Part shown: one piece after another, positions 46,701 to 54,300 of the stretch
How positions within the stretch are numbered: position 1 is the stretch's first letter
Layout of the letters: every line of letters starts with the position of its first letter
Source of the DNA: Colias croceus
Lineage: Eukaryota; Arthropoda; Insecta; Lepidoptera; Pieridae
Direction of reading: 5' to 3'
Assembly: GCF_905220415.1 (NCBI RefSeq)
Contig: NC_059555.1
Location: forward strand, 9,106,001-9,170,000
DNA length: 64,000 nt
The notes under the pieces: model-generated
What the model was told of the DNA's origin: nothing
Databases searched by the model: none
The model's input: only the letters and a program-made list of their open reading frames with translations
Position numbers and translations under genes: made by a program

Positions 46701-48703
46701 GAATTAAAAAACGTCTATCTACAAAATTAATTATTGCCGGAATAAATTCCATTCAATATTTTAATTTATGGCAGTATTGCTGGAATCGATAAAGTAGTAA
46801 AGCAAGATTTGGTTGAAAATTTTTTAAATTGGCCAAGATTTAATAAACCAAAGAATAGAAAATTTAACGTCAATAAGTAGTACGGTCTACATAAACATTA
46901 TTGTTACACATTATATTTTAATTAAACTCTGTCCATAAACATGCACGCAATATTAGCAAATAACGACACAAGGGTAAAAAGGGTAAGATTACCCAATATT
47001 TGTTACACCAGCCAGAATAAACATGTTATATTTACCGGCTTCCCCGGGAATAATTCCGAGTGGCTCTTCCATGTCTTTCAAAGTAGCCGGGTAAAATATC
47101 CCTTGAGGAACAACGCGTCACATTTTATGAATTTCCCCGGATATTTTAATATTGCCTTTTAAATTAGCGTGGTGAATTTTTTTTTATTTTATACTGAGGG
47201 TTTAGCGCGATGCTTTTTTGAATGGAGAAGAAATATGTTCGCGTAAATGTTTATTAGATTTGAAAATTAAAACATGTCATATTTTATAGTTTCGTCTAAC
47301 AAGCGTCTAACATTAACAATTGAATTTGCTAGAAATATCTTACGGATATTGGCGGGTACTTTACAGCTAAGATTTTAACTTCTTTTATTACAGTTTTTAT
47401 CGTGTATTTTCAGATAAAAAACCCTAGGTAAAGAAACACGTATCGTTGTTTAGGTACTCGTTTTACAGTGTTGCGTTGATTGTGGCTCTAAGGAGGGTGC
47501 ACACCCTCCTCTCCTACCTCTTAGGAATAATTATAGAGGGGAAAAGGTGCTTTATATTGCGTGGATAATAATTCTTAGGTTTATGTACGCCATTTCATTC
47601 CGTTTCTGTTGAAAAGCGTGTGTTTCCATAATTAAATTGAGTGTATTTTAACGTGAAAATTGGGTTTGGTATATTTTTTTTAAATATTTTATTCAATTGA
47701 CGATTTCAATGTATGAGTGGGGCTGATATAGTTATATTTGAAGGTAGATAATAGTAGACTAACATAGTCGTAAATAAGATAAAAAATAAAATGTAATTAT
47801 GACACATTACTTTTAAGTTTCAATGTACACTAACACAGCTCTACGCAGCTTTAAAAATTAATACGGTTCAAAGCACAGAACTATCGATATAGTTCTGTGG
47901 TTCAAAGTGATTTTACGCAGGTGGCATAAGCTTTGCGCAATAGAATTGAAAACCTCCCCAAAACTTCCCCCATTGGCCATTTGGCAAACAATTGTATTGT
48001 TCCGAAAGAATGAACCAATTTAAATTCCAAACTTCTTTATTATACGTGAAAGCGCGTGACACTTGACAGCTTTCATTAAATTCAATTTAAATACGGTTGT
48101 CGTATTTTATAATAACTTTTATAACATACTAGCTCCGCTTCGCGGTTTCACGTAGCTCCGCTCCTGTTGGTCTTAGCGTAATGATATAGCCTTCCTCGAT
48201 AAATGGGCTATCTTACACCGAAATAATTTTTCAAATCGGACCAGTAACTCCTGAGATTAGCGCGTTCAAACAAACAAACAAACAAACTCTTCAGCTTTAT
48301 AATATTAAGTAAGTATAGATAAAGAAGTTAAAATTCTTACCTTAGTATCCACATCGTGAAATGGTACTGCAAACCACGGTTTTCCCGTCAAAGTGCGTCG
48401 GAATCCAGCTTCTCTCTCTACTGGACCTTCAGGGGTACCGACATGAGCCCACAAGACTACTTCAACAACTTTCAATTTGGGAAAAACCACTTTGTAGACT
48501 TCTTCCAAACGCACACCGAAGTCGTCACTTGCATCACTTATGTTCGCAAATGAAAAATATATCCCACAAACAGCACCCTCCCCGTCCTCAACGCAGTCGG
48601 ATAAAGCTTCCAAAGTTGGTATGTTTTCGAATTTACCGTTCTGAGTGCCCGGCGAATCGCATTTCACAAGCACGCGCCCGAAAAGTTTTTCGCGCCAATC
48701 CAT
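10373..48703 (-). CDS. NXN: Nucleoredoxin, six exons
   Basis: Thioredoxin-like oxidoreductase with three thioredoxin-type domains; in vertebrates it acts in the cytosol on Dishevelled and other redox targets. Six minus-strand exons join in one 472-codon frame: 48703-48341, 30400-30170, 29702-29593, 12093-11889, 11373-11283 and 10791-10373. All introns are GT-AG with matching phases (0, 0, 2, 0, 1). Domain 1 (1 to about 160) lacks a CxxC. The central active site WCPPC (Trp198, Cys199, Cys202) is split by a phase-0 intron between Trp and Cys. Family landmarks include LVSSDRS (230-236), VAGIPALVI, FPWGQRPV (about 305-312) and DDAVPLLTAIDF near the C-terminus. Human NXN is 435 residues. The extra length is an acidic insert in exon 6 with three extra cysteines (YYEECSIQYPGFCPYQ). 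Introns 1 and 3 are each 17.5-18 kb and full of mobile elements. Confidence 0.92.
11105..11150. repeat. Perfect 21-bp hairpin in NXN intron 5
   Basis: GTCTAATCGAAATCGCTTTTT (11105-11125) is exactly complementary to AAAAAGCGATTTCGATTAGAC (11130-11150) across a 4-nt loop, TTGT. It could be a residual foldback element; the stem is short for an animal microRNA precursor. Confidence 0.7.
11283..11373 (-). CDS. NXN: NXN exon 5 (residues 304-334)
   Basis: Acceptor TTATTCGCAG, then NFPWGQRPVSVLTEQALLK and a strand AVVLFI opening the third domain. It ends one base into the next codon at donor GTGAGA (phase 1). Confidence 0.9.
11637..11833 (-). mobile_element. Lep1-like non-autonomous Helitron
   Basis: On the minus strand it starts TCTATACTTATAACTTAATA and includes the family core AATATTATAAAGCTGAAGAG, ending GCACAGCTAGT. 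The family recurs about ten times in this window. It lies in NXN intron 4. Confidence 0.6.
11889..12093 (-). CDS. NXN: NXN exon 4 (residues 235-303)
   Basis: Acceptor TTTGCACACAG; completes the split Arg and continues SEQSYKRTVASV, later LGVAGIPALVITNGEGKV, the cis-Pro loop of the central domain. It ends DPVGL at donor GTGAGT in phase 0. Confidence 0.9.
12563..12694 (-). repeat. GC-rich dispersed repeat (also at 58149)
   Basis: Matches 58149-58308 in opposite orientation over GACGTGTGGCACTCGGGGAC, CTCCGCCCGTCGGAGTGGGG and AATTTCTCGATTCGGTCCCC. This copy lacks about 30 bp that the other has after CCGCGG. The class is unknown. Confidence 0.6.
14611..15300 (-). repeat. 310-bp tandem array of a tRNA-headed SINE
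   Basis: Units start at 14611, 14921 and 15231, exactly 310 bp apart; the first two are identical base for base on reading and the third stops after about 70 bp in an A-run. On the minus strand each full unit contains a tRNA-like head: a perfect 7-bp acceptor stem TCACGAG/CTCGTGA, an A-box-like TGGCTGAGTTGG, an inner CGCC-CCGGAAT-GGCG stem-loop and a perfect T-arm with GGTTCAAGTCC. Position 33 of the loop is C rather than T, arguing against a working serine tRNA. Lacking any divergence, the duplication is recent or an assembly duplicate. Confidence 0.8.
15325..17879 (+). mobile_element. 5'-truncated LINE (Jockey/CR1-type)
   Basis: A non-LTR retrotransposon copy beginning just after the A-rich end of the SINE array and ending in a TTTGAG microsatellite tail (17854-17879). 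It retains a full reverse transcriptase and its C-terminal region. The endonuclease is missing. The left boundary is uncertain and I saw no clear target-site duplication. Confidence 0.75.
15411..17633 (+). CDS. LINE reverse transcriptase (N-terminally truncated)
   Basis: The open frame runs from 15411 (after a TGA) to TAA at 17631-17633; the first ATG of useful context is 15564 (689 residues). Landmarks counted from that ATG: IPLFKKGDQEDCNNYRPISI (about 237-256), GFTKGRSTTDA, DLSKAFDCVEH (about 320-330), GVPQGSILGPFLFLVYINDL (about 378-397) and the catalytic LFADDTSL (about 408-415). A downstream LGLTLDEKLQW motif and a C-terminal domain with SYGILLWG and FYNRIPHNIRE are also present. It is uninterrupted, suggesting recent insertion, but without the endonuclease it is not an autonomous element. 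Confidence 0.88.
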   Translation: MKLVFEWDCLPEFKRTNVRPITKKGINKFRDNINKNLPVLNDQSCHNNPCEMFKNLFNLIHSEFEKIFKVKSLNITKDLPFSKWATPSIHRCRIVLYELYGMKQYNKDPSFLSYVRNYSKTFKIVCFTAKRLYIRDKIRDSDNKVKTVWSIINGEMGKSKSSNTIKLVNNGMVIDKNADVALAFEDFFSSVPASITNNLNSSSILAETFLRDHVAGCSTLFELRHVTANDIVTAFKTLNLKNTCDLWGMSVNLVNNIIENIANNLAFIFNRCCDYGTFPNLLKLSKVIPLFKKGDQEDCNNYRPISILPTLSKVFEKLILNQLTSHFASNNLLHTKQFGFTKGRSTTDAGVALLTHIYKAWENSKNALGIFCDLSKAFDCVEHCTLLRKLNHYGIKGQTQNLIASYLHDRIQTVVVNGERSSGASINIGVPQGSILGPFLFLVYINDLPYYLQDRCEIVLFADDTSLIFNVDRHDPNVDEVNSTLLHISDWFTANNLLLNAKKTTCVEFLLPNVKKLSRNITLNGEVLHPTESTVFLGLTLDEKLQWGAHVNTAAGKLSSAAYAVRKVRHLTDEDTARLVYFSYFHSIMSYGILLWGRAADIETIFILQKRAIRSIYNLRARDSLRDLFKNTGILTLPSQYIFNNILHVHKNADLHTRVGDRHCYGTRNRNRIEMPFFRLAKVKNSFMGQGIRFYNRIPHNIREFSSSKFKTYIKNVLVQRAYYSIQEYMDDKNPWRVVA
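18877..19047 (+). pseudogene. Possible THAP-like fragment
   Basis: The ATG at 18877 opens MVRYCAVYGCISSEKREFFF, resembling the first 20 residues of THAP domains (Cys-x4-Cys near the start). The rest of the 56-codon frame has no THAP tryptophan or C2CH end. It may be a relic of another THAP-bearing transposon; evidence is thin. Confidence 0.25.
19823..20005 (+). mobile_element. Non-autonomous Helitron, second family
   Basis: Begins TCACTACATAGTATAAAACA and ends GACGAAGCCGCCAGCGGAAAGCTAGT. The TC start, hairpin and CTAGT end fit Helitron termini. Relatives are at 40190-40401, 52463-52620 and, reversed, 49662-49870 and 61038-61230. Confidence 0.55.
20894..21100 (-). mobile_element. Degenerate non-autonomous Helitron
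   Basis: Reverse-oriented, begins ACTAG, keeps GTTTTCAAGGAACAACCTAG and TTTCGCATTTATAAAATTAG, matching the family at 8668 and 26270. Confidence 0.4.
22454..22597 (+). mobile_element. Lep1-like Helitron, internally deleted
   Basis: Starts TCTATACTTTATATTAACTA, keeps GATTTGAAAAATTCTTTCAG and GATAGCCCATTTATCGAGGA, ends GCAGCTAGT. The GCTGAAGAGTTTG block is missing. Confidence 0.55.
24043..24087 (+). repeat. Possible LINE/SINE tail fragment
   Basis: TTAGGCGACCTTATCGCTTA followed by GCAGCCATCTTTGCCAGGCA resembles 41949-41992 (AAGGCGGTCTTATCGCTTAC, then CTCTTCCAG). The two are short copies of one dispersed lepidopteran-type repeat. Confidence 0.3.
26270..26466 (-). mobile_element. Non-autonomous Helitron
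   Basis: On the minus strand it runs from TCCATACTAATATTATATAA through a TCTG run to GGGCGGAAAGCTAGT-type termini; it is the reverse-oriented relative of 8668-8858. Confidence 0.6.
27629..28998. mobile_element. Foldback element with 9-bp target duplication (MULE-like)
   Basis: Ends are ACGTCTGTTAAGCTAGAAAG and its complement CTTTCTAGCTTAACAGACGT, flanked by TTTCAATAA at 27620-27628 and 28999-29007. The two arms are about 680 bp each, so the element is nearly one long palindrome; the centre is a T-run between AGCAAACAGATTTTTC and GAAAAATCTGTTTGCT. Each arm contains a repeated internal module with many TAGTGCT/AGCACTA motifs and CTGCTAACTTTTCATTAAGC. A 9-bp duplication with long inverted repeats points to Mutator-type mobilisation. 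No transposase is present. It lies in NXN intron 3, ending 594 bp from active-site exon 3. Confidence 0.82.
29593..29702 (-). CDS. NXN: NXN exon 3, active-site CPPC (residues 199-235)
   Basis: A 110-bp exon missed by simple open-frame lists. After acceptor TTCATATTCTAG it reads CPPCRSFAPSL and ends QLILVSSD plus two bases of Arg at donor GTAAGT (phase 2). It supplies the redox cysteines that follow the Trp ending exon 2. Confidence 0.92.
30170..30400 (-). CDS. NXN: NXN exon 2 (residues 122-198)
   Basis: Acceptor TCTTTACAG, then RRLTQKYSIAVGIPTLVI, which carries the cis-proline IPTL of domain 1, followed by GERFPWPAPPLNEVL. It ends FYFAAHW at donor GTATGT, leaving the Trp of the active site as its last codon (phase 0). 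Confidence 0.92.
30652..30838. mobile_element. Harbinger-like MITE (short form)
   Basis: Starts GGGCCGATTTTTCTATCCTT and ends AAGGATTGAAAAATCAGCCC, flanked by TAA at 30649-30651 and 30839-30841. Shared subterminal sequence (GGTTAAAA, AATGTATTCTAATTGTC and TTTAAAATGTTCATG, some in inverted order) ties it to the 674-bp element at 115-788, of which it is probably a deletion derivative. Confidence 0.7.
33351..33564 (+). mobile_element. Lep1-like non-autonomous Helitron
   Basis: TCTATAGTAATATTATAAAG start, GTTTGTTTGAACGCGCTAAT block, GCCACGCGGGTGGAACCGCG hairpin and GCAGCTAGT end. An internal segment around TATCAAGGAAGG is duplicated. Confidence 0.65.
34640..35580. repeat. LINE-tail fragment and local segmental duplication
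   Basis: A GAAT microsatellite followed by AAACATTTATTGACAACAAA (34635-34665) looks like an antisense LINE 3' end. Downstream, CATGAGTAATATAACTATAT occurs at about 34727 and 35279 with a diverged form near 35520. GTTAGCACGGCCGAGTGCCC plus GAGGGAACGTCATT occurs at about 35197 and again, altered, at 35442. The arrangement is an imperfect tandem duplication with a period near 245 bp in its second half. Confidence 0.55.
38540..38734 (-). mobile_element. Lep1-like non-autonomous Helitron
   Basis: Reverse-oriented: ACTAGCTGTGCCCAGCGGTT at the left and AGCTTTATAATATTAGTAAAGA at the right, with the GGGCTATCTAACACCGA core between. Confidence 0.6.
40190..40401 (+). mobile_element. Non-autonomous Helitron, second family
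   Basis: Contains ACATAATAAACAAAATCGCT and TCCCTTTGTATGCTTTAATC and ends GCGGATAGCCATCTAGT. It is separated by a single A from the next Helitron start at 40403. The 5' end is not sharply defined. Confidence 0.5.
41097..41653 (+). CDS. Two-exon 104-codon frame of unknown product inside Helitron
   Basis: Exon 1, 41097-41256, starts MSSQSPLQVLIFYVNILNK and ends NPSCVPTK plus one base at donor GTAAGT. Exon 2, 41499-41653, follows acceptor TTTATTTACAG, restores the frame as Asp and reads SMFIKINDLHEDVVEISILA, ending LEESWVILEDIFRE and TGA. Phases match (1/1) and both splice sites are good consensus. The protein is small, mixed alpha/beta in look, with no signal peptide or known motif; I do not recognise it. 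It lies antisense in NXN intron 1 within a probable Helitron, so it may be a captured gene fragment; a host gene is the alternative. Expression is unknown. Confidence 0.45.
42760..43660. repeat. CATTTTCC-type minisatellite, about 0.9 kb
   Basis: An array of 10-15 bp units built on GCATTTTCC followed by AGG, GGG, GGA or ACG. Higher-order blocks begin with CCAGGCATTTTCCACGC about every 70-120 bp (near 42829, 42950, 43158, 43278, 43375 and 43469). The unit length and bias keep several frames open on both strands (up to 205 codons, Lys/Glu/Asn/Pro-rich on the minus strand), but these are products of the repeat and show no gene signals. Confidence 0.85.
44700..45760. repeat. Degenerate inverted-repeat region
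   Basis: Left GTTTTGTTACTTAAATAATA plus GGTAGATCTGTCACCAAAT (44938-44990) is mirrored at the right by ATTTTGGTGACAGATCTACT and TATTATTTAAGAAACACAAA (45640-45697). An inner pair of direct repeats, GCTGATTATTCAGTG plus AATAAATATTGATTATTTTA, lies at 45305-45363 and 45415-45475. It resembles a decayed foldback or MITE-like element; ends and target duplication are not resolved. Confidence 0.45.
48128..48319 (-). mobile_element. Lep1-like Helitron abutting NXN exon 1 donor
   Basis: Reverse-oriented, ACTAGCTCCGCTTCGCGGTT at the left and AGCTTTATAATATTAAGTAAGTATAGA at the right. It stops 21 bp from the first exon of NXN, so the start of the intron is nearly all element-derived. Confidence 0.65.
48341..48703 (-). 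CDS. NXN: NXN exon 1 (residues 1-121)
   Basis: ATG at 48703, starts MDWREKLFGRVLVK and ends FHDVDTK before donor GTAAGAAT. It covers the N-terminal thioredoxin-like domain with GIYFSF in place of a CxxC site and the PWFAVPFHD motif. It ends in phase 0. A Lep1-like Helitron ends 21 bp beyond this donor. Confidence 0.9.
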
Positions 48704-49661
48704 AGTTCTGTTTACTTTTTTAATTTTTTGGACGAAGGCAACTTTTATTGGATGCGCTCATTTTGTTTACCTATGTTCGGATATTGTTTATTTGCTTTTT
48801 TTAATTGCGATAAATCCTTGCAAACTTTAATCAAAAATACACCTACGAATGTAAATATTTTAACAAGTCGTAAATAATCGAGCGCATCAAATAAGTTTTA
48901 TTTATAAACGAAAATGTGCGTGACCAGTGTACGGAGCAACGGCCGAACGCCCTCGTAAACACAGACAGACTGGAGGAGGAGGGAAAATGAGCGACCCTCC
49001 GTCATAGAATAATTTCGTAGATGTGATAAAAAGTTTTTGGTTTTTCATATATTGTGTAAGTACTTTTAATCACTTTTTAAAAAAGCGTTTATTGAAACAT
49101 TTATACCTTTACCTAAAGTAAATTTTTTATACTTCATTCGAATTAGGGTGATAAAATTAGATACTTCCCTTATTAGTATATTATAAGACCCTGGTTTAGT
49201 GGTTTCTAGACCATTCCAAATTATATCTATTTACCTTTAACTACGATATACAAATATAACTATTTTATAAAACATCAAAAATTGTTAATTTTCAAAATAA
49301 GTAATTCAATCGTAGAGGTTCTGCATTATGAATAATCTTTGCCGCCTTCTCATATCACACGTATAGAGTTCAACTTGCAAATGTTTCAATGAATTCAGCA
49401 AGCTTCGAAACAATCGCTTAGTGCGGGCAACACAAGGGCAAATTTCCTTTTTTTTTTCTCACCTTCGGCACGCGCTTGCTAGCGATACAGCCTGATATAA
49501 AGCTCTTTGTGTACGAGCCTTTAAATTTGTCTTGTAGACGGTTATGTGGGCAATAAACTTGCATATATTATAATATCATTTGTACTGCGTGGGTAGATTG
49601 ATAGAGATCGCAAGGATTTTTTCTGACAATTTTTTATATTTTAAATGTAGCTTACATTTAT

Positions 49662-49870
49662 GTTACTTTCCGCCCGCGGTTACGCCTGCTTTGTCTAAAA
49701 CCAAATAAATTGTATAATAAAACCTATTTTTTGAATCACAATGTCTATAAAAAAAACTGCATCAATATCCATTGTGTATTTTTAAAGATCTAAGCATACA
49801 GCACAGAGCAAGTGGCATACAGATAGGCGCGGGAAGCGAATTTGCTTTACTATGTACTTATGTAGTGATT
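49662..49870 (-). mobile_element. Helitron remnant, second family
   Basis: TTTCCGCCCGCGGTTACGCC at the left and a reverse of the CTATGTACTTATGTAGTGA end at the right; related to 19823-20005. Confidence 0.45.
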
Positions 49871-50771
49871 TAATAATTATAAATATAGCGTTTTTCACTC
49901 AATCCTATTGAAAGTAAGTTTGATTATTTAATAATTTAATCTGGGAAAATGGATTATAAAGACGATATATTTTTACTTCATGCTACAATCAAAATACTAT
50001 TGTGAATGTTGTAAATAATGTAAATTGTGAATGTTGTAAGCTTAGATCAATAAGTAATGATCTAAGGTTGTAAGTAATGTAAATTGAAACTTATTGTTAA
50101 AATAACAGTATTTGCGGGGCTATATTAGGAATGAAATAATAAACAATAATAAGCATAATATAATATTGGTACATATAACTACATAGTTACGTGATTGGAA
50201 CCTCAGAATTCACAGAGGAAACTAACACCATACTAGCATAGGTCTCATGGGTATCCCTAAACGGTTTGAATCAAACGTGTTTGTTCAGTTTGAAGCTGGT
50301 GAAAGACCTTTTATATTGATTGATTTGTTTTAGTATCAATAGCTGTAGTCAGAGAGGTAAAGTAATGACGAGTGATTGGCAAAGTCAAATAAACCACATC
50401 CAAATCCGTTGCGTGTAAAGGTTTACTTTAAATATACTAATATAGAAAAAGTGAATTTTTTTAAACTAGGTATTTGGTGACAAAGGTACTCATTTTGAGA
50501 CTCGAAAGATGATGTGCGAAATGTGTGTCCTCGACCTTCTCGATAGGAAAAAATTTCAGTAAATGGATTGATTTCCGTGTTGTAGTTTTAAAAGGTAAAT
50601 ATTATTTTAGCTTCTCTTTTGGTTTAAATCGGAGATAAAAAATTATAATACTAGACTAGTAGTAACAAAATAGAATATGCGTAATGGAATCATCTTATTC
50701 TAAAAATATGTCGTAATTATAGTAACAGTTTAATAGCCTCTAATAGCATTGATTAGCATTGATTAATTTTA

Positions 50772-50934
50772 AGGACTATTCAAACTAGAGCGGTATCCAC
50801 TACCACCGTGGGTAGCAGTATCCAGATGGATGTGCGATTAAATCTCTTACATAGTATTTTAGAGAGACTCTAATCAAGCTCTAATCGGATCGGTACCGTA
50901 GCGGATACCGCAGACCTCTAGTCTGAATAGGCCT
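50772..50934. mobile_element. MITE with TTA target duplication
   Basis: AGGACTATTCAAACTAGAG at the left is complementary to CTCTAGTCTGAATAGGCCT at the right (two mismatches), with TTA at 50769-50771 and 50935-50937. Inner GGTATCC/GGATACC sequence is also inverted. It lies 340 bp upstream of the EME1 start. Confidence 0.65.
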
Positions 50935-51275
50935 TTATATGGGCGCTCATAGATATTTATGATTATTTTATTATTTATCGCCCACACCACATTTTATTCA
51001 ATGTTTTGCAAGGTTTTTGCACTGAAAATTCAAGTTTTTTTAAAGTTGTTATTGTAAGAATTATTTTACTTCATTGCAGTGTGAACGCGCTGTTTATCAA
51101 TAAAGTGAACATCGTGCGTTTCGAGGTTTTGACAATTGACACTTGACATTTCATGCCGGCCGCGGCAGCCGGTTTGGTTTTTAAATAATTTGAATTTTGG
51201 TGATTTTAATTGAATAGTCAAGTTTTAAATGATTAAAAATATTATTTTATATCTTTATAGACCTTTTATGACAAT

Positions 51276-51354
51276 ATGAGTGCTCTTACGATAGACTTGT
51301 CCTATGAAAGTGATGATTTAGACGAACTACCAGAATTAAATCTTGTTACGAAAA
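51276..51354 (+). CDS. EME1: EME1 exon 1 (residues 1-27)
   Basis: Starts MSALTIDLSYESDDLDELPE, an acidic N-terminus. Donor GTATGA after one base of codon 27 (phase 1). The continuous frame past the donor runs into a Helitron remnant and is not coding. Confidence 0.75.
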
Positions 51355-54300
51355 GTATGATTATAATTTCATTTAAAACTAGCGGTCCGCCCCGGCTTCG
51401 CCCGTGGTACATGTTTACGTTTTCTCTACATAAGATCCATCCTCGTACTTCAAGAAATATCATAAAAAAAGAATTATCGAAATCGGTTCAGCCGTTCTCG
51501 AGTTATGCGCTTACCAACACATTTTGCGATTCATTTTTATATATAAGATATCGAACAGAAATAGTAATAATTTTTTTAAAAGATGATGCTCTTATATCAA
51601 GTTCAATTAGCAAGTACTGAAAATAGTGGTGATAATCACTAAGTTTTAGTTGGTAAAGTAATAAGTTGTTGTTTACTTCATTCCTATACAGTTTTTATTA
51701 TTAACTCAGGCCCCGGAATCACAGGCACAATAGAAAATCTATTGTGCCGTGGACCGATCGGGCCGCTCAGGGCTCAATGGGTTATTTTGTTTTAGGACAG
51801 AGTCAATCAGGGCCATCTCAATCTACTACTTCTGCATCACAGAGCTCAACAAAATCAGGTATTGAATGCATTTATTACAATTATAAAATCAAATACATAA
51901 CTACTGTATTTATGTAGATTGTTCAATTAAAAATAAAATACACTTTATGTAGATTTCTTTCAAGATTAACATTTAATAAAATAAATGTGAAACAAAGTCT
52001 TAAAGATTGTGATATGATTTTGATTATTCAGTTATAATGTAATGAATATTATCATACAAACTAAACAATCGTTAATAATACTATATTGAAATGATAATAT
52101 TATAAACCAACAAACTTATCCTAGTACAGTTTAGTGCCCTTACGCACTAGCGGTTAACCGCGGGGGCGGCTAACCGCGCGGTTAGCCGCTTTACCATTAT
52201 AATATGCAACCGCTTTTATGATTAGTGCGTACAATCATAAGCGGTTGCATATTAAAATGGGAAAGCGCTGTTAACCGCTAGTGCGTAAGGGCACTAAGTC
52301 CATTTCTTTTTTAATTATTCTAAAATTATATTTGTTATAGATAAACCAACATCACAAAAAAGAAAAGGTGTTAAGAGAAAAGCGACAGATGGCCAATCAG
52401 CAAAACAAGCACAGAAAATATATAGACCTGGAGAATGTATGAAGGTATAACATATATTTTTGGTATCACTGCATAGTATAAAACAAAGTCGCTTTCTCTG
52501 TCCCTATGTCCCTTTGTATGCTTAAATCTTTAAAACTATGCAATGGATTTTGATGAGGTTTTTTCTAATAAATAGAGTGATTCAAGATGAAGGTTTTAGT
52601 ATATAATTTATTAGGTTATATATTTCCTGCTATTATTTATGTTATTATCTTTATTAATACATTCACAAACATTTAATTTCAGCACATGCTCCTAGAAATG
52701 CACCCGAACCTTCTAGAAGCTTGGTACTGTGCAGATGTATCTCGCGAGATATCCGCCACGGGGGCGAAAGTTCGTACCAACGCTGCACTGTGTGATGTTA
52801 GACTTGTGTTGTGGAGTAGAGTCGGGGAAGCTAAGCTAGCTAGTACGGAGGGAGTGGTAAGAACATACTAATCTACACTAATATTATAAAGCTGAAGAGT
52901 TTGTTTGTTTGTTTGAACAGGCTAATCTTAGGAACTATTGGTCTGATTTTTTAAAATTCTTTCAGTGTTAGATAGCCAGGTAGCCCATTCATAGAGGAAG
53001 GCTATACGCTTTATATTATCATGCTAAAACCAACAGGATCGGACCCACGCGGGTAACCGCAGAGCGCATATATACATATTATACATTAGTTTCACTATTA
53101 ATTATTATTTAATTTGAAATTGTTACTAAAAACAAAGCTTTTACATAAGTTAGTATGTCAACGTCACATGATTTTGCTGCATAGCACATTAGCCTACTTA
53201 TATTATAAACGTGAAAGTTTTTTAAATATGGATGGATGTTTGCTACTCATGCGAAAAACCATTGATAAAATTTTGATGATATTCGGCAGTGATATGATAG
53301 ATAATGTACCTGAATATGTTGTGAGATCATAGCCAAACATTTTCTTTTTACAAAAGATTAATAGACGTAGTTTTAATCAGAAAGTAAAAACACACAAAAG
53401 TACACAAAAGCTTTCACAAAAGAAGAAAAACTACATATTTTATTTTATATAAACTTTATTTTAATTTTAATATCTATTTTCCAGGTGGGTCTAACAACAA
53501 CAAAAGAGCCTTGTAACCATGGTCTTTACGTAACTCCTCTACAAGAAATAGAAGACCATATAATAGGAAAAACGCTTTCTCAGCATATGCTGTCCGCTGC
53601 TGGGTTCGCTGGCTGCAAGCTGACTCTTGTGCTGTTTAATGTTAAAGATTATTTTAAGTAAGTTTTCTATATGTTTATTGAACTTATATAATAGCAGGAA
53701 ATAGAAGACCATATAATAGGAAAAACGCTTTCTCAGCATATGCTGTCTGCCGCTGGGTTCGCTGGCTGCAAACTGACTCTTGTGTTATTCGCTGTTAATG
53801 ATTATTTTCAGTTAGTTTTCTATAATATGTATATTGAACTTATATAATAGCAAGAAAAAGAAGACCATATAATAGAAGAAGAAGAAGAAAGAAGAAAAAA
53901 TGTTTATTTGGCAAAATATTGAGACACAATACAGTAAAAGCTTAAAAATAGAATTACAAAAAAGAAATGAATGAACAATACAAAAACAAAAAATAAAACA
54001 ATGTTAGATAAAAGTGCCCCCGTATCGCCAAAAAGGATCGAGTTCAGCATGTGCCAGGCATATGCCTGGCGCTGGTTTTCGACAAGATCCCTATAAGACC
54101 CGACTCACGGATGTGAGACGACGCAGTGATAGTATGTAATAGGTAAAATAGTGTTTATATTATGAAATGCATATGAGTGTGTGTGAAAATTATATATATA
54201 AATAATTATAAAATAATACAATAAAATAGTACATACGTATAATATATATTATAATATACATCTTGATAATAACTACACGCAGGCTTAAATAAAAAAAAAA

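Larger units (their letters stand above)
30401..48340 (-). other. NXN intron 1 (17.9 kb), contents
   Basis: Between exon 1 and exon 2. It holds the short Harbinger-like MITE (30652), Lep1-like Helitrons (33351, 38540, 48128), a local duplication region (34640-35580), a Helitron pair (40190-43866) that includes a spliced reading frame and a minisatellite, and an inverted-repeat region (44700-45760). Elsewhere it is AT-rich and I see no supportable exon. Confidence 0.7.
48704..51275. promoter_or_regulatory. Shared 2.6-kb upstream region of NXN and EME1
   Basis: NXN (minus) and EME1 (plus) are divergently transcribed from this segment. Near NXN a GC-richer patch (48910-49005) includes GACAGACTGGAGGAGGAGGG. 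Near EME1, TTGACAATTGACACTTGACATTTC (about 51130) precedes a GC-rich GCCGGCCGCGGCAGCCGG. ATATCTTTATAG just before the EME1 ATG could be a 5' UTR splice acceptor. A Helitron remnant (49662-49870) and a MITE (50772-50934) lie within. No core promoter is assigned. Confidence 0.4.

Noticed and set aside
51276..51620. Continuous 114-codon frame from the EME1 start
   Set aside because: After codon 26 it reads through the donor into an antisense Helitron; splicing at 51354 to 51796 gives the EME1 frame instead.
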